Positions 1 through 6,500 are shown, counted from the first letter of the stretch. The stretch is DNA of 7,298 nucleotides from DASVLX01 sp035552275 (GCA_035552275.1 DASZLR010000055.1:1-7298); one strand, 5' to 3'. Program-made: numbers and translations. The notes: a model not told the origin generated them from the letters alone.

Positions 1-1057
1 CCGGCCGGCCGGTGTCGACCGGATTGCGCTGGTAGGTCATCGGTGGCAGCAGCTCGGCGAGCCGCCGCTGGGTGCCGGCGGTGAGTTCCGGCGCCCCGAT
101 GCCGGCGGCGCCGAGCCGGTCGACGAGCAGCAGTCCGGGCCCGGCCTGCGCGGTGACCACCCCGACGCCCGGATCGGTGCTCGGCCGCAGCCGAATCCTG
201 GACAGCGCGGTCACCGCGTCGACCAGCTCGCGTTCGGTGTCCACGACCACCGCGCCGGCCTGCCGGATCACTGCCCTGGTGGTCCGCCAGGACGTCGCCA
301 GCGCGCCGGTGTGCGAGCGGGCGAAATCACCCACGTCGGTTCGGCCGACCACCAGCGCCACCACCGGTTTCACCGCCGACAGCTGACGAATCGCGGCGAC
401 CAGGCGCGCACCGTCCGGCACGGTCTCCAGGTGCAGCACGACAGCTGTGGTGTCCGGGTCGTCGGCGAGGTAGTCGAGGACGTCGGCCGCGGTGACGTCG
501 AGACCAGCGCCGATGCCGACGCCGAGGCTGATCCCGTTGCCCGCGTTGGCCAGCTCGAAGCACAGCGCGTGATTGACGCCGCCGCTGGCCGCGACCACCG
601 CGATGTCGCCGGCCGGCACGTCCACCACGCCGGGCACGAAGCTCGCCGTCAACCCGCGTCGTGGCACCAGGAATCCGGACGTGTTCGGGCCGAGCAGCCG
701 AACCCCGGTGTCCACAATGGCCTGTCGCAGCTCGCTTTCGGCGGCGTGCCCGGCTTCGCCGATCTCGCCGAAGCCGCCGGCGCAGACCAGCGCGGCGCTC
801 ACCCCCACGGCGGCCGCCTCGCGCACCGCGCCGGCGCACGCGGCCGCCGGCACGCACAGCACCGCCAGATCGAGCTTCGCGTTCTCAGCCGCCTCGGCCA
901 CCGACGCGTACACCCCCGGGCCGGGATCGCGCGAGTTGACCAGCGCGCGGCCGGCCGGGAAGCCGGCCAGCGAGCGCGCCATCGAGGCGCCCAGCTTGCC
1001 GCCCTGCCGGGAGGCGCCGATCACCACCACGCCCGCCGGATCGAACAGTGATTTCAC
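1..1057 (-). CDS. Acyl-CoA synthetase (NDP-forming), N-terminal part, runs off left edge
   Basis: Predicted to make a CoA thioester from a carboxylic acid with NTP hydrolysis to NDP through a phosphohistidine intermediate, in the cytoplasm. The visible 352 codons hold a Rossmann-type CoA-binding domain (about residues 1-125, beginning VKSLFDPAGVVVIGAS, with GGFGEIGEAG near 94-103 and GPNTSGF at 123-129). A succinyl-CoA-ligase-like domain follows (about 148-290) with RSHTGALA at 247-254, whose His249 matches the phosphohistidine site of ADP-forming acetyl-CoA synthetases, then NPVDTG at 345-350. Fused members are about 700 residues, so the ATP-grasp half is probably beyond the edge. The start is GTG (1055-1057): GGGAGG lies 7 bases upstream and the start overlaps the stop of the monooxygenase gene (GTGA), indicating translational coupling. 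Family motifs are partly degenerate: the usual SQSG is AASG and the usual GNxxDV is GAGLDV. The family is fairly sure; the acid substrate is unknown, and an aryl acid is inferred only from the neighbour. Confidence 0.88.
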   Translation of the reverse strand, partial: MKSLFDPAGVVVIGASRQGGKLGASMARSLAGFPAGRALVNSRDPGPGVYASVAEAAENAKLDLAVLCVPAAACAGAVREAAAVGVSAALVCAGGFGEIGEAGHAAESELRQAIVDTGVRLLGPNTSGFLVPRRGLTASFVPGVVDVPAGDIAVVAASGGVNHALCFELANAGNGISLGVGIGAGLDVTAADVLDYLADDPDTTAVVLHLETVPDGARLVAAIRQLSAVKPVVALVVGRTDVGDFARSHTGALATSWRTTRAVIRQAGAVVVDTERELVDAVTALSRIRLRPSTDPGVGVVTAQAGPGLLLVDRLGAAGIGAPELTAGTQRRLAELLPPMTYQRNPVDTGRP

Positions 1058-2601
1058 GCCGGCACCTCCCAGCCGACCAGGTCGGCGCGCCCGGACAGCA
1101 CCAGAGTCGTTGCCCGGTCCCGATCCGGGGTGGCCTCGATGACCAGCGCCGGGATCTGATGGGTCAGCCGGGCACGCTCGGCGACCAGGCAGCGGGTCAG
1201 CGCCGTGCCGCCGCGAACGGCGACCAGCCGGACGGGCAGCGCGTCGGCCAGCTCAGCGAAAACCGCCGGCAGCTCGGATTCGCTGGCGGGGGCGGTCAGC
1301 ACCAGCGGCAATGGGATCGTCTGGTCTCCCTGGGTCACGCCGTCGTCCGACACGGCGACCAGCCGGGAAGACAGTGTGTGCTCGCCGATGGTGATCGGGG
1401 TGTCCAGCGGCTCGAAGCCGTGCCGGTCGCGCCAATGCTGTTCGACCAGCCCGACGAAGCGCGGATCGCGCCGCGCGAGCTTGTCCCGGCCGATGCTGCG
1501 GGACAGGAAGTGGAAGGCGAACTGGGCCGGCTCGAAGGCGTCGTGATAGCCGCCGAAATGCTCCCACCAGGACAGGCTCGGCCGGGCCGAACCCTGGATC
1601 TTGGCCACCGCCGGCTGCCGCCTCGCCTGATACGCCGCCAAAGCGGCGGCCAGGTCGTCGGGGTGGCCGACCAGGCTGTCGGCGAGCGCGACCGCGTCCT
1701 CCATCGCCATCTTGGTGCCGGAGCCGACCGAGAAGTGCGCGGTGTGCGCGGCATCGCCGAGCAACGCGACGCAGCCAGCCTGATTGCCAGCCTGGTTGCC
1801 GGTGTGCCAGCGTCGGGTCCGCCAGGTCCGGAAGTTGCCCCAGCGCGAGTTGTTGGTGAGCAGTTCGTGGCCGTCGATCTGGTCGGCGAAGAGCTTCTCC
1901 AAGTACCGCTTGGTCTTCTGGTCGCTCGGGCCGGGCGGCTGGGACACGTCGAACTCGTCCAGTCCGGCGGCGCGCCAGGTCGGCTCGTCGGTCTCCACGA
2001 TGAAGGTGCTGACGTTCTCGCTGATCGGGTAGCCGTGCACCGCGAACGTCCCGTGTGGACCGTGCTCGTGCACGAAGGTCAACCCGTTGAACAGGTATGT
2101 GGTGCCGAACCAGATGAACTTGGCGGTGGCGACGTCCACTTCGGGCGCGAGCGCGTCGCTGTGCTCAGCGCGCAGCCGGGAGTTCGCGCCGTCGGCGGCG
2201 ACGATCAGCTCGTACCCGTCGAGATCGGTCGACGCCACCTCGGTCTCGAAGCGCAGGTCGACCCCGACCTCGACGGCCCGCCTTCGCAGCAGCCGCAACA
2301 ACGTCCTACGGGTGATCGCCGCCATCCCGTTGCCGCCGCAGACAAGTCGTTCGCCCTTGAGTCGCACTTCGATCTCGTCCCAGTGCCGGCCGTGGCTCGC
2401 CAGGCCGAGCCGCAGCACCGGATCGGCGTCATGGATACCGGCCAGCGTGGCATCGGAGAACACCACGCCGAAGCCGAACGTGTCGTCCGGCCGGTTGCGC
2501 TCGAAGACGGTGACCTCGACCGACGGGTCGGCCTGCTTGATCAGCGAGGCGAAGAACAGACCGCCGGGACCACCACCCACGCACGCGATCCGAGCAACCA
2601 C
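1054..2601 (-). CDS. FAD-dependent aryl-CoA monooxygenase, salicylyl-CoA 5-hydroxylase-like
   Basis: Predicted cytoplasmic flavoprotein of the group A aromatic hydroxylase fold acting on an aromatic acid held as a CoA thioester, as in salicylyl-CoA 5-hydroxylase (SdgC type) and 2-aminobenzoyl-CoA monooxygenase. With 515 residues from the chosen start it shows the FAD-binding GGGPGG (9-14), a characteristic FERNRPDDTFGFGVVFSDAT stretch (33-52), ADGANSR (136-142) and GDAAHTAHFSVGSGTK (282-297). From about residue 399 the sequence resembles the first strand and the last barrel segment of an old yellow enzyme (PITIGEHTLSSRLV; IPALVIEATP...SGRADLV), but the roughly 250 residues expected between are absent. 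In bifunctional relatives (about 770 residues) that domain is complete. The GTG at 2601 is preferred over the ATG at 2634: GGAGGCGAGG lies just before it, the protein then starts directly at the FAD-binding strand, and the leader length matches that of the hydrolase gene. A 12-bp tandem duplication lies before the GD motif. First gene of an operon with the overlapping CoA ligase. The exact substrate is uncertain. Confidence 0.88.
   Translation of the reverse strand: MVARIACVGGGPGGLFFASLIKQADPSVEVTVFERNRPDDTFGFGVVFSDATLAGIHDADPVLRLGLASHGRHWDEIEVRLKGERLVCGGNGMAAITRRTLLRLLRRRAVEVGVDLRFETEVASTDLDGYELIVAADGANSRLRAEHSDALAPEVDVATAKFIWFGTTYLFNGLTFVHEHGPHGTFAVHGYPISENVSTFIVETDEPTWRAAGLDEFDVSQPPGPSDQKTKRYLEKLFADQIDGHELLTNNSRWGNFRTWRTRRWHTGNQAGNQAGCVALLGDAAHTAHFSVGSGTKMAMEDAVALADSLVGHPDDLAAALAAYQARRQPAVAKIQGSARPSLSWWEHFGGYHDAFEPAQFAFHFLSRSIGRDKLARRDPRFVGLVEQHWRDRHGFEPLDTPITIGEHTLSSRLVAVSDDGVTQGDQTIPLPLVLTAPASESELPAVFAELADALPVRLVAVRGGTALTRCLVAERARLTHQIPALVIEATPDRDRATTLVLSGRADLVGWEVPA
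1065..1070 (-). promoter_or_regulatory. Ribosome binding site of the acyl-CoA synthetase gene
   Basis: GGGAGG on the minus strand, inside the last codons of the monooxygenase gene, 7 bases before the GTG at 1057. It fixes the start at the GTG that overlaps the upstream TGA. Confidence 0.75.
1775..1798. repeat. 12-bp tandem duplication within the monooxygenase gene
   Basis: Two adjacent 12-base units on the plus strand, CCAGCCTGATTG and CCAGCCTGGTTG, differing at one base. On the coding strand they give a repeated Gly-Asn-Gln-Ala (GNQAGNQAG) immediately before the conserved ALLGDAAHT motif. Relatives as I recall them pass directly from a WxxGN-like turn into this strand, so the repeat looks like an in-frame slippage insertion. 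Confidence 0.7.
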
Positions 2602-2606
2602 GGCTA

Positions 2607-2616
2607 CCTCGCCTCC
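2607..2616 (-). promoter_or_regulatory. Ribosome binding site deciding the GTG start of the monooxygenase
   Basis: GGAGGCGAGG on the minus strand ends 5 bases before GTG 2601. Nothing similar precedes the in-frame ATG at 2634, which would sit almost on the predicted transcription start. Confidence 0.6.
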
Positions 2617-2641
2617 GCGTCGAGAACGTCCCATCCCGGCT

Positions 2642-2671
2642 ATTATGTGCCATTGTAACGACGGCCGTCAA
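2642..2671 (-). promoter_or_regulatory. Promoter of the monooxygenase / CoA ligase operon
   Basis: On the minus strand, -35 TTGACG (2671-2666), an 18-base spacer and -10 CATAAT (2647-2642). The predicted transcription start is near 2635, giving a leader of about 34 bases to GTG 2601. The same -35, spacer length and -10 occur before the exported hydrolase gene. An AT-rich block in otherwise GC-rich DNA supports the call. Confidence 0.7.
2660..2669. promoter_or_regulatory. Candidate operator, perfect palindrome overlapping the -35
   Basis: GACGGCCGTC is its own reverse complement and covers four bases of the -35 plus part of the spacer. A GACG-N2-CGTC element sits at the identical place in the hydrolase promoter (5350-5359). 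The position suits a repressor. Assignment to the PaaX-like regulator is inference from gene proximity. Confidence 0.5.
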
Positions 2672-2706
2672 TATTATGGAACAACATCTTCGGGCGGGGA
2701 CGGTGG

Positions 2707-2745
2707 GGCCGCCGTGAGCGGGCGGTCAACGCGCTCACGGCGGCC
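2707..2745 (-). terminator. Hairpin terminator of the exported hydrolase gene
   Basis: Perfect 14-bp inverted repeat, GGCCGCCGTGAGCG at 2707-2720 and its complement at 2732-2745, with an 11-base loop, beginning 34 bases past the hydrolase stop codon. No T-tract follows on the minus strand, as in many actinomycete intrinsic terminators. It separates the hydrolase from the promoter of the monooxygenase operon, so read-through between the two units should be limited. Confidence 0.7.
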
Positions 2746-2779
2746 TCATTCGTAGTGCCTGCTCAAGCCCTACGGAGTC

Positions 2780-5290
2780 CTACAAGGGGAGTTCGATGGG
2801 ATTGAAGGGCACTACCGGCCCCGGCAGCGTCGGCGGCAGCGGCAACGGTGGCACCACGCCGCCCAGCGGGAGCTGCGGAATGTTCTGCAACGGTTGCGCG
2901 GGCAACCGCAGCGCCGGCGCCGGCAGCGCGGGCAGGCCGCCCGGACTGCCGGGCGCGGGCGGAGTCGCGGACGCCGGACCGCCGAAGGCGCGGGCCGGGC
3001 CGCAACCGGTGAGGGTGACCTTGACCGGCCCGTTCGAGGTGACGTTCAGCTTCGCGGCGCAGTCGACCTTGGCCTGCGCCGGATCGATCGTCACCGCGCC
3101 GATGTTCGTCGCCGTGATGTCCAGCTCGTCCGCCTTCGGGACCGCCGGCTGCGGGGGCAGCTGGCGGTACTCGCGGAGGTAGCCGTTGACCGGAACGGTC
3201 GTGCCCGAGGTGACGCCGACATTCGCCTTCGCCGCGGGCGCGGACGCGTCGCCGAGGCCGAATCCCTTGGACGTCACGTCAATGGTGCCGAGCGCGCCAT
3301 TGGTGCTGCGCGTGTCGATCCCGGACAGCCAGTACGCCCGGTCGCCGACCAACCCGAACCGCGGGTCGTCCATCAGCGGGTCGCGCACATAGGTGACGTG
3401 TGACGGATCCTGCACGCCCGTGGCGTCACCGAGCCACTTCGTCAGGACGCCCCAGGTGCCGCTGTCGCACTGCGTCATGTGTTCGGCGGACGCGCCGAGC
3501 CAGCTGATGAACTCGTAGTCGTAGTCGCCCTGGGCGTAGGCGTTGGCCCGCGCCCTGGTGATGTTGTACGGAATGAAGTCGTCGTTCACCCCGGCCCATT
3601 CCATCACCGGCTGGTCCCGTCGCGACGGCAGCAGCGGGGTGAGCTGCGAACCCGGCTCGTGCTTGGTGAGGGTGTCCACCGGCAGCCCATCGGCGACGCC
3701 GTTGAGGCCGGGGAACGAGGGCGCCTCGTCCAAGCCGTCGCAGATGAACGCCTTGCTCCACACGTCCGGGAACTGCAACGCGAGCTTGTTCGCGCTGTAC
3801 GCGCCGCTGGAGAATCCGCTGATCACCCGCCGGTTCGGGTCCAGATGCAGCACACCGGCGGCATCGGCCATGGCCTCGAAAACGCTCGCGCCCATCTGGC
3901 CGTAGCCCCAGGTGTCGTTGCCCCGACCGTCCACCGCGATCACCACGGTGGGCTGGCCCGGCCGGTCGCCGACCGCGTGAAACAGGTCGTAGCCGGTGCG
4001 CACCGAGTCGTTCGGAGTCAGCGCGTAACCCGGAATCCAGGTCATGGACGCGTATCCGGATGCCGGCGCGGGCGCTTTCGGCACATAGATCACGTATCGC
4101 TGCAACTGCCCGGCCAGGTCTGGCACGCAGTCGGCCCGGCAGATCCAGCCGAACTGTCCGCTGATCTGCGGCGAGCCAAGGTTGAGACCACCCTGTTGGG
4201 TGAATGTGCCCGACGGCGGCGCGCCGGGGTCGGACGGCAGCCGCCGACCCTGGGCGAGCTCGAAGTGACTGGCGTAGATCCGCTCGATGTAGCCGCTGGT
4301 GGGCACGCCGCCGCGCTGCCCGGTCAACTCGTCGTTGGCTCCGGCGGCCAGCTTGGTGAAGTCGACGTCGGCGTGGAACGGACTGAGATCACCGGTGGCC
4401 AGCACGGCTTTCTGCTGGCTGTCCCGCCAGGCGCTGTCCATCGGCTCGTCGTAGCGGAACGCCGAGTCGAAGAACGCCGACGGGTGCGCGACGCCGACCG
4501 GAGCGCCGCCGGGGTGGTGTGCGTCAGCGGTCGCCCGCGGCACCAGGTAGCGGTTGTTCGCGGTGTCCCACAGGCCACTCGCGGCGGCGAGCCGGACATC
4601 GCGCTGGCCGGTCGCGTCGTACGCCGAATGGGGTACCAGCACCTGAACCTGGCGGCGGGTCAGGTCCACGGTCACCGGTGCGTCGGCGAGCTTGGCGCCG
4701 GACGCGGCGTCGACAACATCAGCGCTGCTGCCGTGCACCGTGACGAAAACCCGCGCCGGCAGCACGGTGTTCGCCCCATGGGGCGCGGGCAGCGGCTTGG
4801 CCGAGTTGCCGATGGCGATGGTGGTGGCCACCAGGTTCGGATCGGTCATCGTGTTGTAGGTGATCCGGAACGCGGTGGCGTCGGGCAGCGGCCTGGTGCG
4901 AAGCTCGATCAGGTTCGCCGCGTTGTCCCGGTAGGCCGGATCGGTCGGGTAGGTGTAGTTGCGCAGCAGGGTGTTGGTCGGCCAGGTGTAGTTGATGCCG
5001 GCGCCCTCGTCGTCCCACGGACAGCCCTGGTAAAGAAATTCGCCGTCGCGGTAGGCGCTGGTCATGCAGTCCTGGGTGGGCGCCGCGTGCCAGACCCCGG
5101 TGTTCTCCAACTGCGGTGCCTTCGGCGGTGCGGCGTTGAGAATCGATGGGCCGACGGGGTCGGCCGGCTGGGCGGCGGCCTGGGCCGCCGTAGCGCCGAG
5201 GCCGGTAGCGGCGACCACAGTGATCACACAGGCTCCAGCCAGGATCAGCCCGGTGACACGGCGGCCACGCTGCCGCGGTGTTCGGTTCAT
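2780..5290 (-). CDS. Exported alpha/beta hydrolase (esterase-like), 836 residues, Pro-rich C-terminal tail
   Basis: Probably an extracellular ester-cleaving enzyme; substrate unknown. The N-terminus has an Arg-rich stretch (RQRGRR), a hydrophobic core (about 13-30) and a likely signal peptidase site after AQA (36-38). Residues about 60-260 are beta-rich and recall DOMON-like modules of secreted actinobacterial proteins (SAYRDGEFLYQ, TYPTDPAYRDNAANLIELR). The catalytic domain spans about 395-625: it starts YVIYVPK, has VDGRG at 453-457 and a nucleophile elbow GFSSG at 492-496 (Ser494). His604 in SAEHMTQ is the likely base, and Asp570 or Asp571 in GVNDDFIPY the likely acid. A further small domain (about 625-765) precedes a tail rich in Pro, Leu and Gly (770-836). 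Cysteines 75/90, 384/388 and 744/763 could form disulfides, fitting export. The ATG start has GGAGG (5301-5305) 10 bases upstream. Divergent from the PaaX-like gene and controlled by a promoter matching that of the monooxygenase operon. A peptidase of the prolyl-oligopeptidase fold is the main alternative. Confidence 0.8.
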   Translation of the reverse strand: MNRTPRQRGRRVTGLILAGACVITVVAATGLGATAAQAAAQPADPVGPSILNAAPPKAPQLENTGVWHAAPTQDCMTSAYRDGEFLYQGCPWDDEGAGINYTWPTNTLLRNYTYPTDPAYRDNAANLIELRTRPLPDATAFRITYNTMTDPNLVATTIAIGNSAKPLPAPHGANTVLPARVFVTVHGSSADVVDAASGAKLADAPVTVDLTRRQVQVLVPHSAYDATGQRDVRLAAASGLWDTANNRYLVPRATADAHHPGGAPVGVAHPSAFFDSAFRYDEPMDSAWRDSQQKAVLATGDLSPFHADVDFTKLAAGANDELTGQRGGVPTSGYIERIYASHFELAQGRRLPSDPGAPPSGTFTQQGGLNLGSPQISGQFGWICRADCVPDLAGQLQRYVIYVPKAPAPASGYASMTWIPGYALTPNDSVRTGYDLFHAVGDRPGQPTVVIAVDGRGNDTWGYGQMGASVFEAMADAAGVLHLDPNRRVISGFSSGAYSANKLALQFPDVWSKAFICDGLDEAPSFPGLNGVADGLPVDTLTKHEPGSQLTPLLPSRRDQPVMEWAGVNDDFIPYNITRARANAYAQGDYDYEFISWLGASAEHMTQCDSGTWGVLTKWLGDATGVQDPSHVTYVRDPLMDDPRFGLVGDRAYWLSGIDTRSTNGALGTIDVTSKGFGLGDASAPAAKANVGVTSGTTVPVNGYLREYRQLPPQPAVPKADELDITATNIGAVTIDPAQAKVDCAAKLNVTSNGPVKVTLTGCGPARAFGGPASATPPAPGSPGGLPALPAPALRLPAQPLQNIPQLPLGGVVPPLPLPPTLPGPVVPFNPIELPL

Positions 5291-5331
5291 GTCGCAACGA
5301 CCTCCAGTGTCGGTGTGCGCGAGTGGGCGGA

Positions 5332-5361
5332 ATTATGCGCCACATCACAGACGCTCGTCAA
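5332..5361 (-). promoter_or_regulatory. Promoter of the exported hydrolase gene
   Basis: On the minus strand, -35 TTGACG (5361-5356), 18-base spacer, -10 CATAAT (5337-5332). The predicted transcription start is near 5325, with a leader of about 35 bases to ATG 5290. Both hexamers and the spacing are identical to the monooxygenase promoter, and an ungapped 42-base comparison of the two regions gives 28 matches by my count. Confidence 0.7.
5350..5359. promoter_or_regulatory. Candidate operator GACG-N2-CGTC overlapping the -35
   Basis: GACGCTCGTC on the plus strand is an inverted repeat with a 2-base centre, placed on the -35 exactly as in the monooxygenase promoter. It also lies about 85 bases before the start of the divergent PaaX-like gene, so one site could control the hydrolase and autoregulate the regulator. 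The binding protein is inferred, not shown. Confidence 0.5.
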
Positions 5362-5431
5362 CAATATGACACCCTTGTAGTGGCTCGGCCGCGTGGCGGG
5401 ACCGCTGTGGGATAGTCGATCAGCAGGAGAA

Positions 5432-5437
5432 GGGAGG
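5432..5437 (+). promoter_or_regulatory. Ribosome binding site deciding the TTG start of the PaaX-like gene
   Basis: GGGAGG ends 6 bases before TTG 5444, ideal spacing. The upstream in-frame GTG at 5393 has no comparable site and would add 17 residues without resemblance to the family. Confidence 0.75.
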
Positions 5438-5443
5438 CCACGG

Positions 5444-6241
5444 TTGAAACCTCGTTCAATCGTCTTCGACCTGTTCGGGGACTACGTCCGCTACCGGGGC
5501 GAAGCCGCGCGACTGCGCACGCTCAACACCCTGATGGGCTGCTTCGGCGTCGGCGAGAGCACCGTGCGGGTAGTGGTCGCGCGACTGCGCAAAGAGGGCT
5601 GGTTCGACGCCGAGCGTCAGGGCCGTGAAACGGTCTACGCGCTCAACAGCAAGAGCCTACGGCTGCTGGACGAAGGCCGCGCCCGGATCTTCGAGCGGGT
5701 CCGCGCCGAGTGGGACCGGCACTGGTACATGGTCATCTACTCGGTCCCGGAGACCGACCGCGGCATCCGCGATCTGATCCGCAAGGAGCTGGCCTGGCTT
5801 GGCTTCGGCCCGCTGGCCGCGTCCACCTATGTGTCCCCGCACGACCGGCTGCGGCAGGTGAAGGAGAATTTCGCCGACCAGCCGGTGATCCGACTGGACA
5901 TGCTGAGCTGCCAGTCCAGCGGGCTGCCGGTGGACCGCGAGATGGCCGCGCGCTGCTGGGATTTCGACGCGCTCAACGCCGACTACCGCGAGTTGCTGCG
6001 CACCTACCGCGCCCGGCTGCCCGCCTACCGCGCCGGGGAGTTGTCACCGGAGCAAGCGATGGTCGAGCGGATGCGGCTGACCTACGACTATCGCAAGTTC
6101 CCGTTCCGCGATCCCGACCTGCCGGTCGAGCTGCTGCCCGCCGGTTGGCTAGGCCGGGACGCGCACGACATGTTCCTGGAGGCCCACGAACTGCTCCGCG
6201 TCCCGGCCGAACAGTTCTACGACCAGGCGGCCAAGGTGTAG
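5444..6241 (+). CDS. PaaX-family transcriptional regulator
   Basis: DNA-binding regulator of 265 residues, the usual size for the family. Members, with PaaX of phenylacetate degradation as prototype, are generally repressors released by aryl-CoA thioesters such as phenylacetyl-CoA. The start KPRSIVFDLFGDYVRYRG is typical. A winged helix-turn-helix covers about 22-66, with FGVGESTVRVVVARLRKEGW (34-53) holding the recognition helix and the wing at RETVYAL (61-67). A central Cas2-like domain runs about 92-170 (WYMVIYSVPETDR) and the C-terminal domain about 175-255 ends DYRKFPFRDPDLPVELLPAGW. The TTG start is chosen for the GGGAGG 6 bases upstream. Divergent from the hydrolase gene with a shared intergenic region carrying a GACG-N2-CGTC element. 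No phenylacetate pathway genes are visible, so the target is more likely the hydrolase and the aryl-CoA monooxygenase operon. I see no convincing plus-strand promoter hexamers for this gene. Confidence 0.92.
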   Translation: MKPRSIVFDLFGDYVRYRGEAARLRTLNTLMGCFGVGESTVRVVVARLRKEGWFDAERQGRETVYALNSKSLRLLDEGRARIFERVRAEWDRHWYMVIYSVPETDRGIRDLIRKELAWLGFGPLAASTYVSPHDRLRQVKENFADQPVIRLDMLSCQSSGLPVDREMAARCWDFDALNADYRELLRTYRARLPAYRAGELSPEQAMVERMRLTYDYRKFPFRDPDLPVELLPAGWLGRDAHDMFLEAHELLRVPAEQFYDQAAKV

Positions 6242-6257
6242 CCGGGTCACCGCTGCG

Positions 6258-6500
6258 GGTAGCCGGCTCATTGACCTACGGCTGAAGCCGGCCAGACTGG
6301 CCGCGGCGGGCTGTCCGAACTACTGGGTGGTGGACCCGAACGTGCCGCGACTGAGCTGTTTCGTGCTCCGCGACGGCGACTACGCCGAACGGGTAGTTGC
6401 CAGCGACGACCGGGTCACCGAACTCCACGAGCCGCATCCGGTGCGGTGCAGCGTCGACTACCTGGTCGCCGACTACCCGGATCCATTCTCCGCGCTCTGA
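6258..6500 (+). pseudogene. 3' remnant of a Uma2-like (DUF820) gene
   Basis: An open frame of about 80 codons ending in TGA at 6498-6500 encodes the C-terminal half of a Uma2 family protein, a PD-(D/E)XK nuclease fold of about 190 residues. The readable part starts GSRLIDLRLKPARLAAAG, matching the family block SPS-x(4)-D-x(3)-K, then CPNYWVVDPNVP (the YWxVD signature), then a strand-rich end LSCFVLRDGDYAERVV. The N-terminal half, with the first acidic active-site residues and the EVxSP segment, is missing. There is no plausible start codon or ribosome site at the fragment's beginning; the frame simply runs back into the end of the PaaX-like gene. The frame has no internal stops and retains coding-like base use, so the loss may be recent. 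Internal GTG starts exist but would leave too little to fold. Confidence 0.72.

Noticed and set aside
1..12. CCGG repeats at the left edge
   Set aside because: Three units only, explained by coding sequence of the CoA ligase in GC-rich DNA.
311..1051. Overlapping plus-strand open frames, and a minus-strand one at 327-857, across the CoA ligase
   Set aside because: The true minus-strand frame gives a clear acyl-CoA synthetase. The others are Arg/Ala/His-rich shadows.
2601..2634. ATG at 2634 as start of the monooxygenase, possibly leaderless
   Set aside because: It lies almost on the predicted transcription start, but the added 11 residues are Arg/Gly-rich and unlike the family, and the GTG at 2601 has a good ribosome site. 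Not excluded.
1048..2658. Long plus-strand open frame of 536 codons
   Set aside because: Lies antisense to the monooxygenase, whose motifs are clear; the plus-strand translation has no family features and reflects high GC content.
3479..5380. Plus-strand open frame of 633 codons
   Set aside because: Antisense to the exported hydrolase, which has a signal peptide, a ribosome site and catalytic motifs. The plus frame is low-complexity Val/Gly/Arg-rich with no ribosome site.
5710..6285. Plus-strand open frame of 191 codons
   Set aside because: Shifted frame within the PaaX-like gene, Ala/Arg/Pro-rich, no family resemblance.
6290..6302. Short inverted repeat GGCCAGACTGGCC after the PaaX-like gene, considered as a terminator
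   Set aside because: Only 5-6 bp of stem, it falls inside the coding-like Uma2 relic and has no T-tract.
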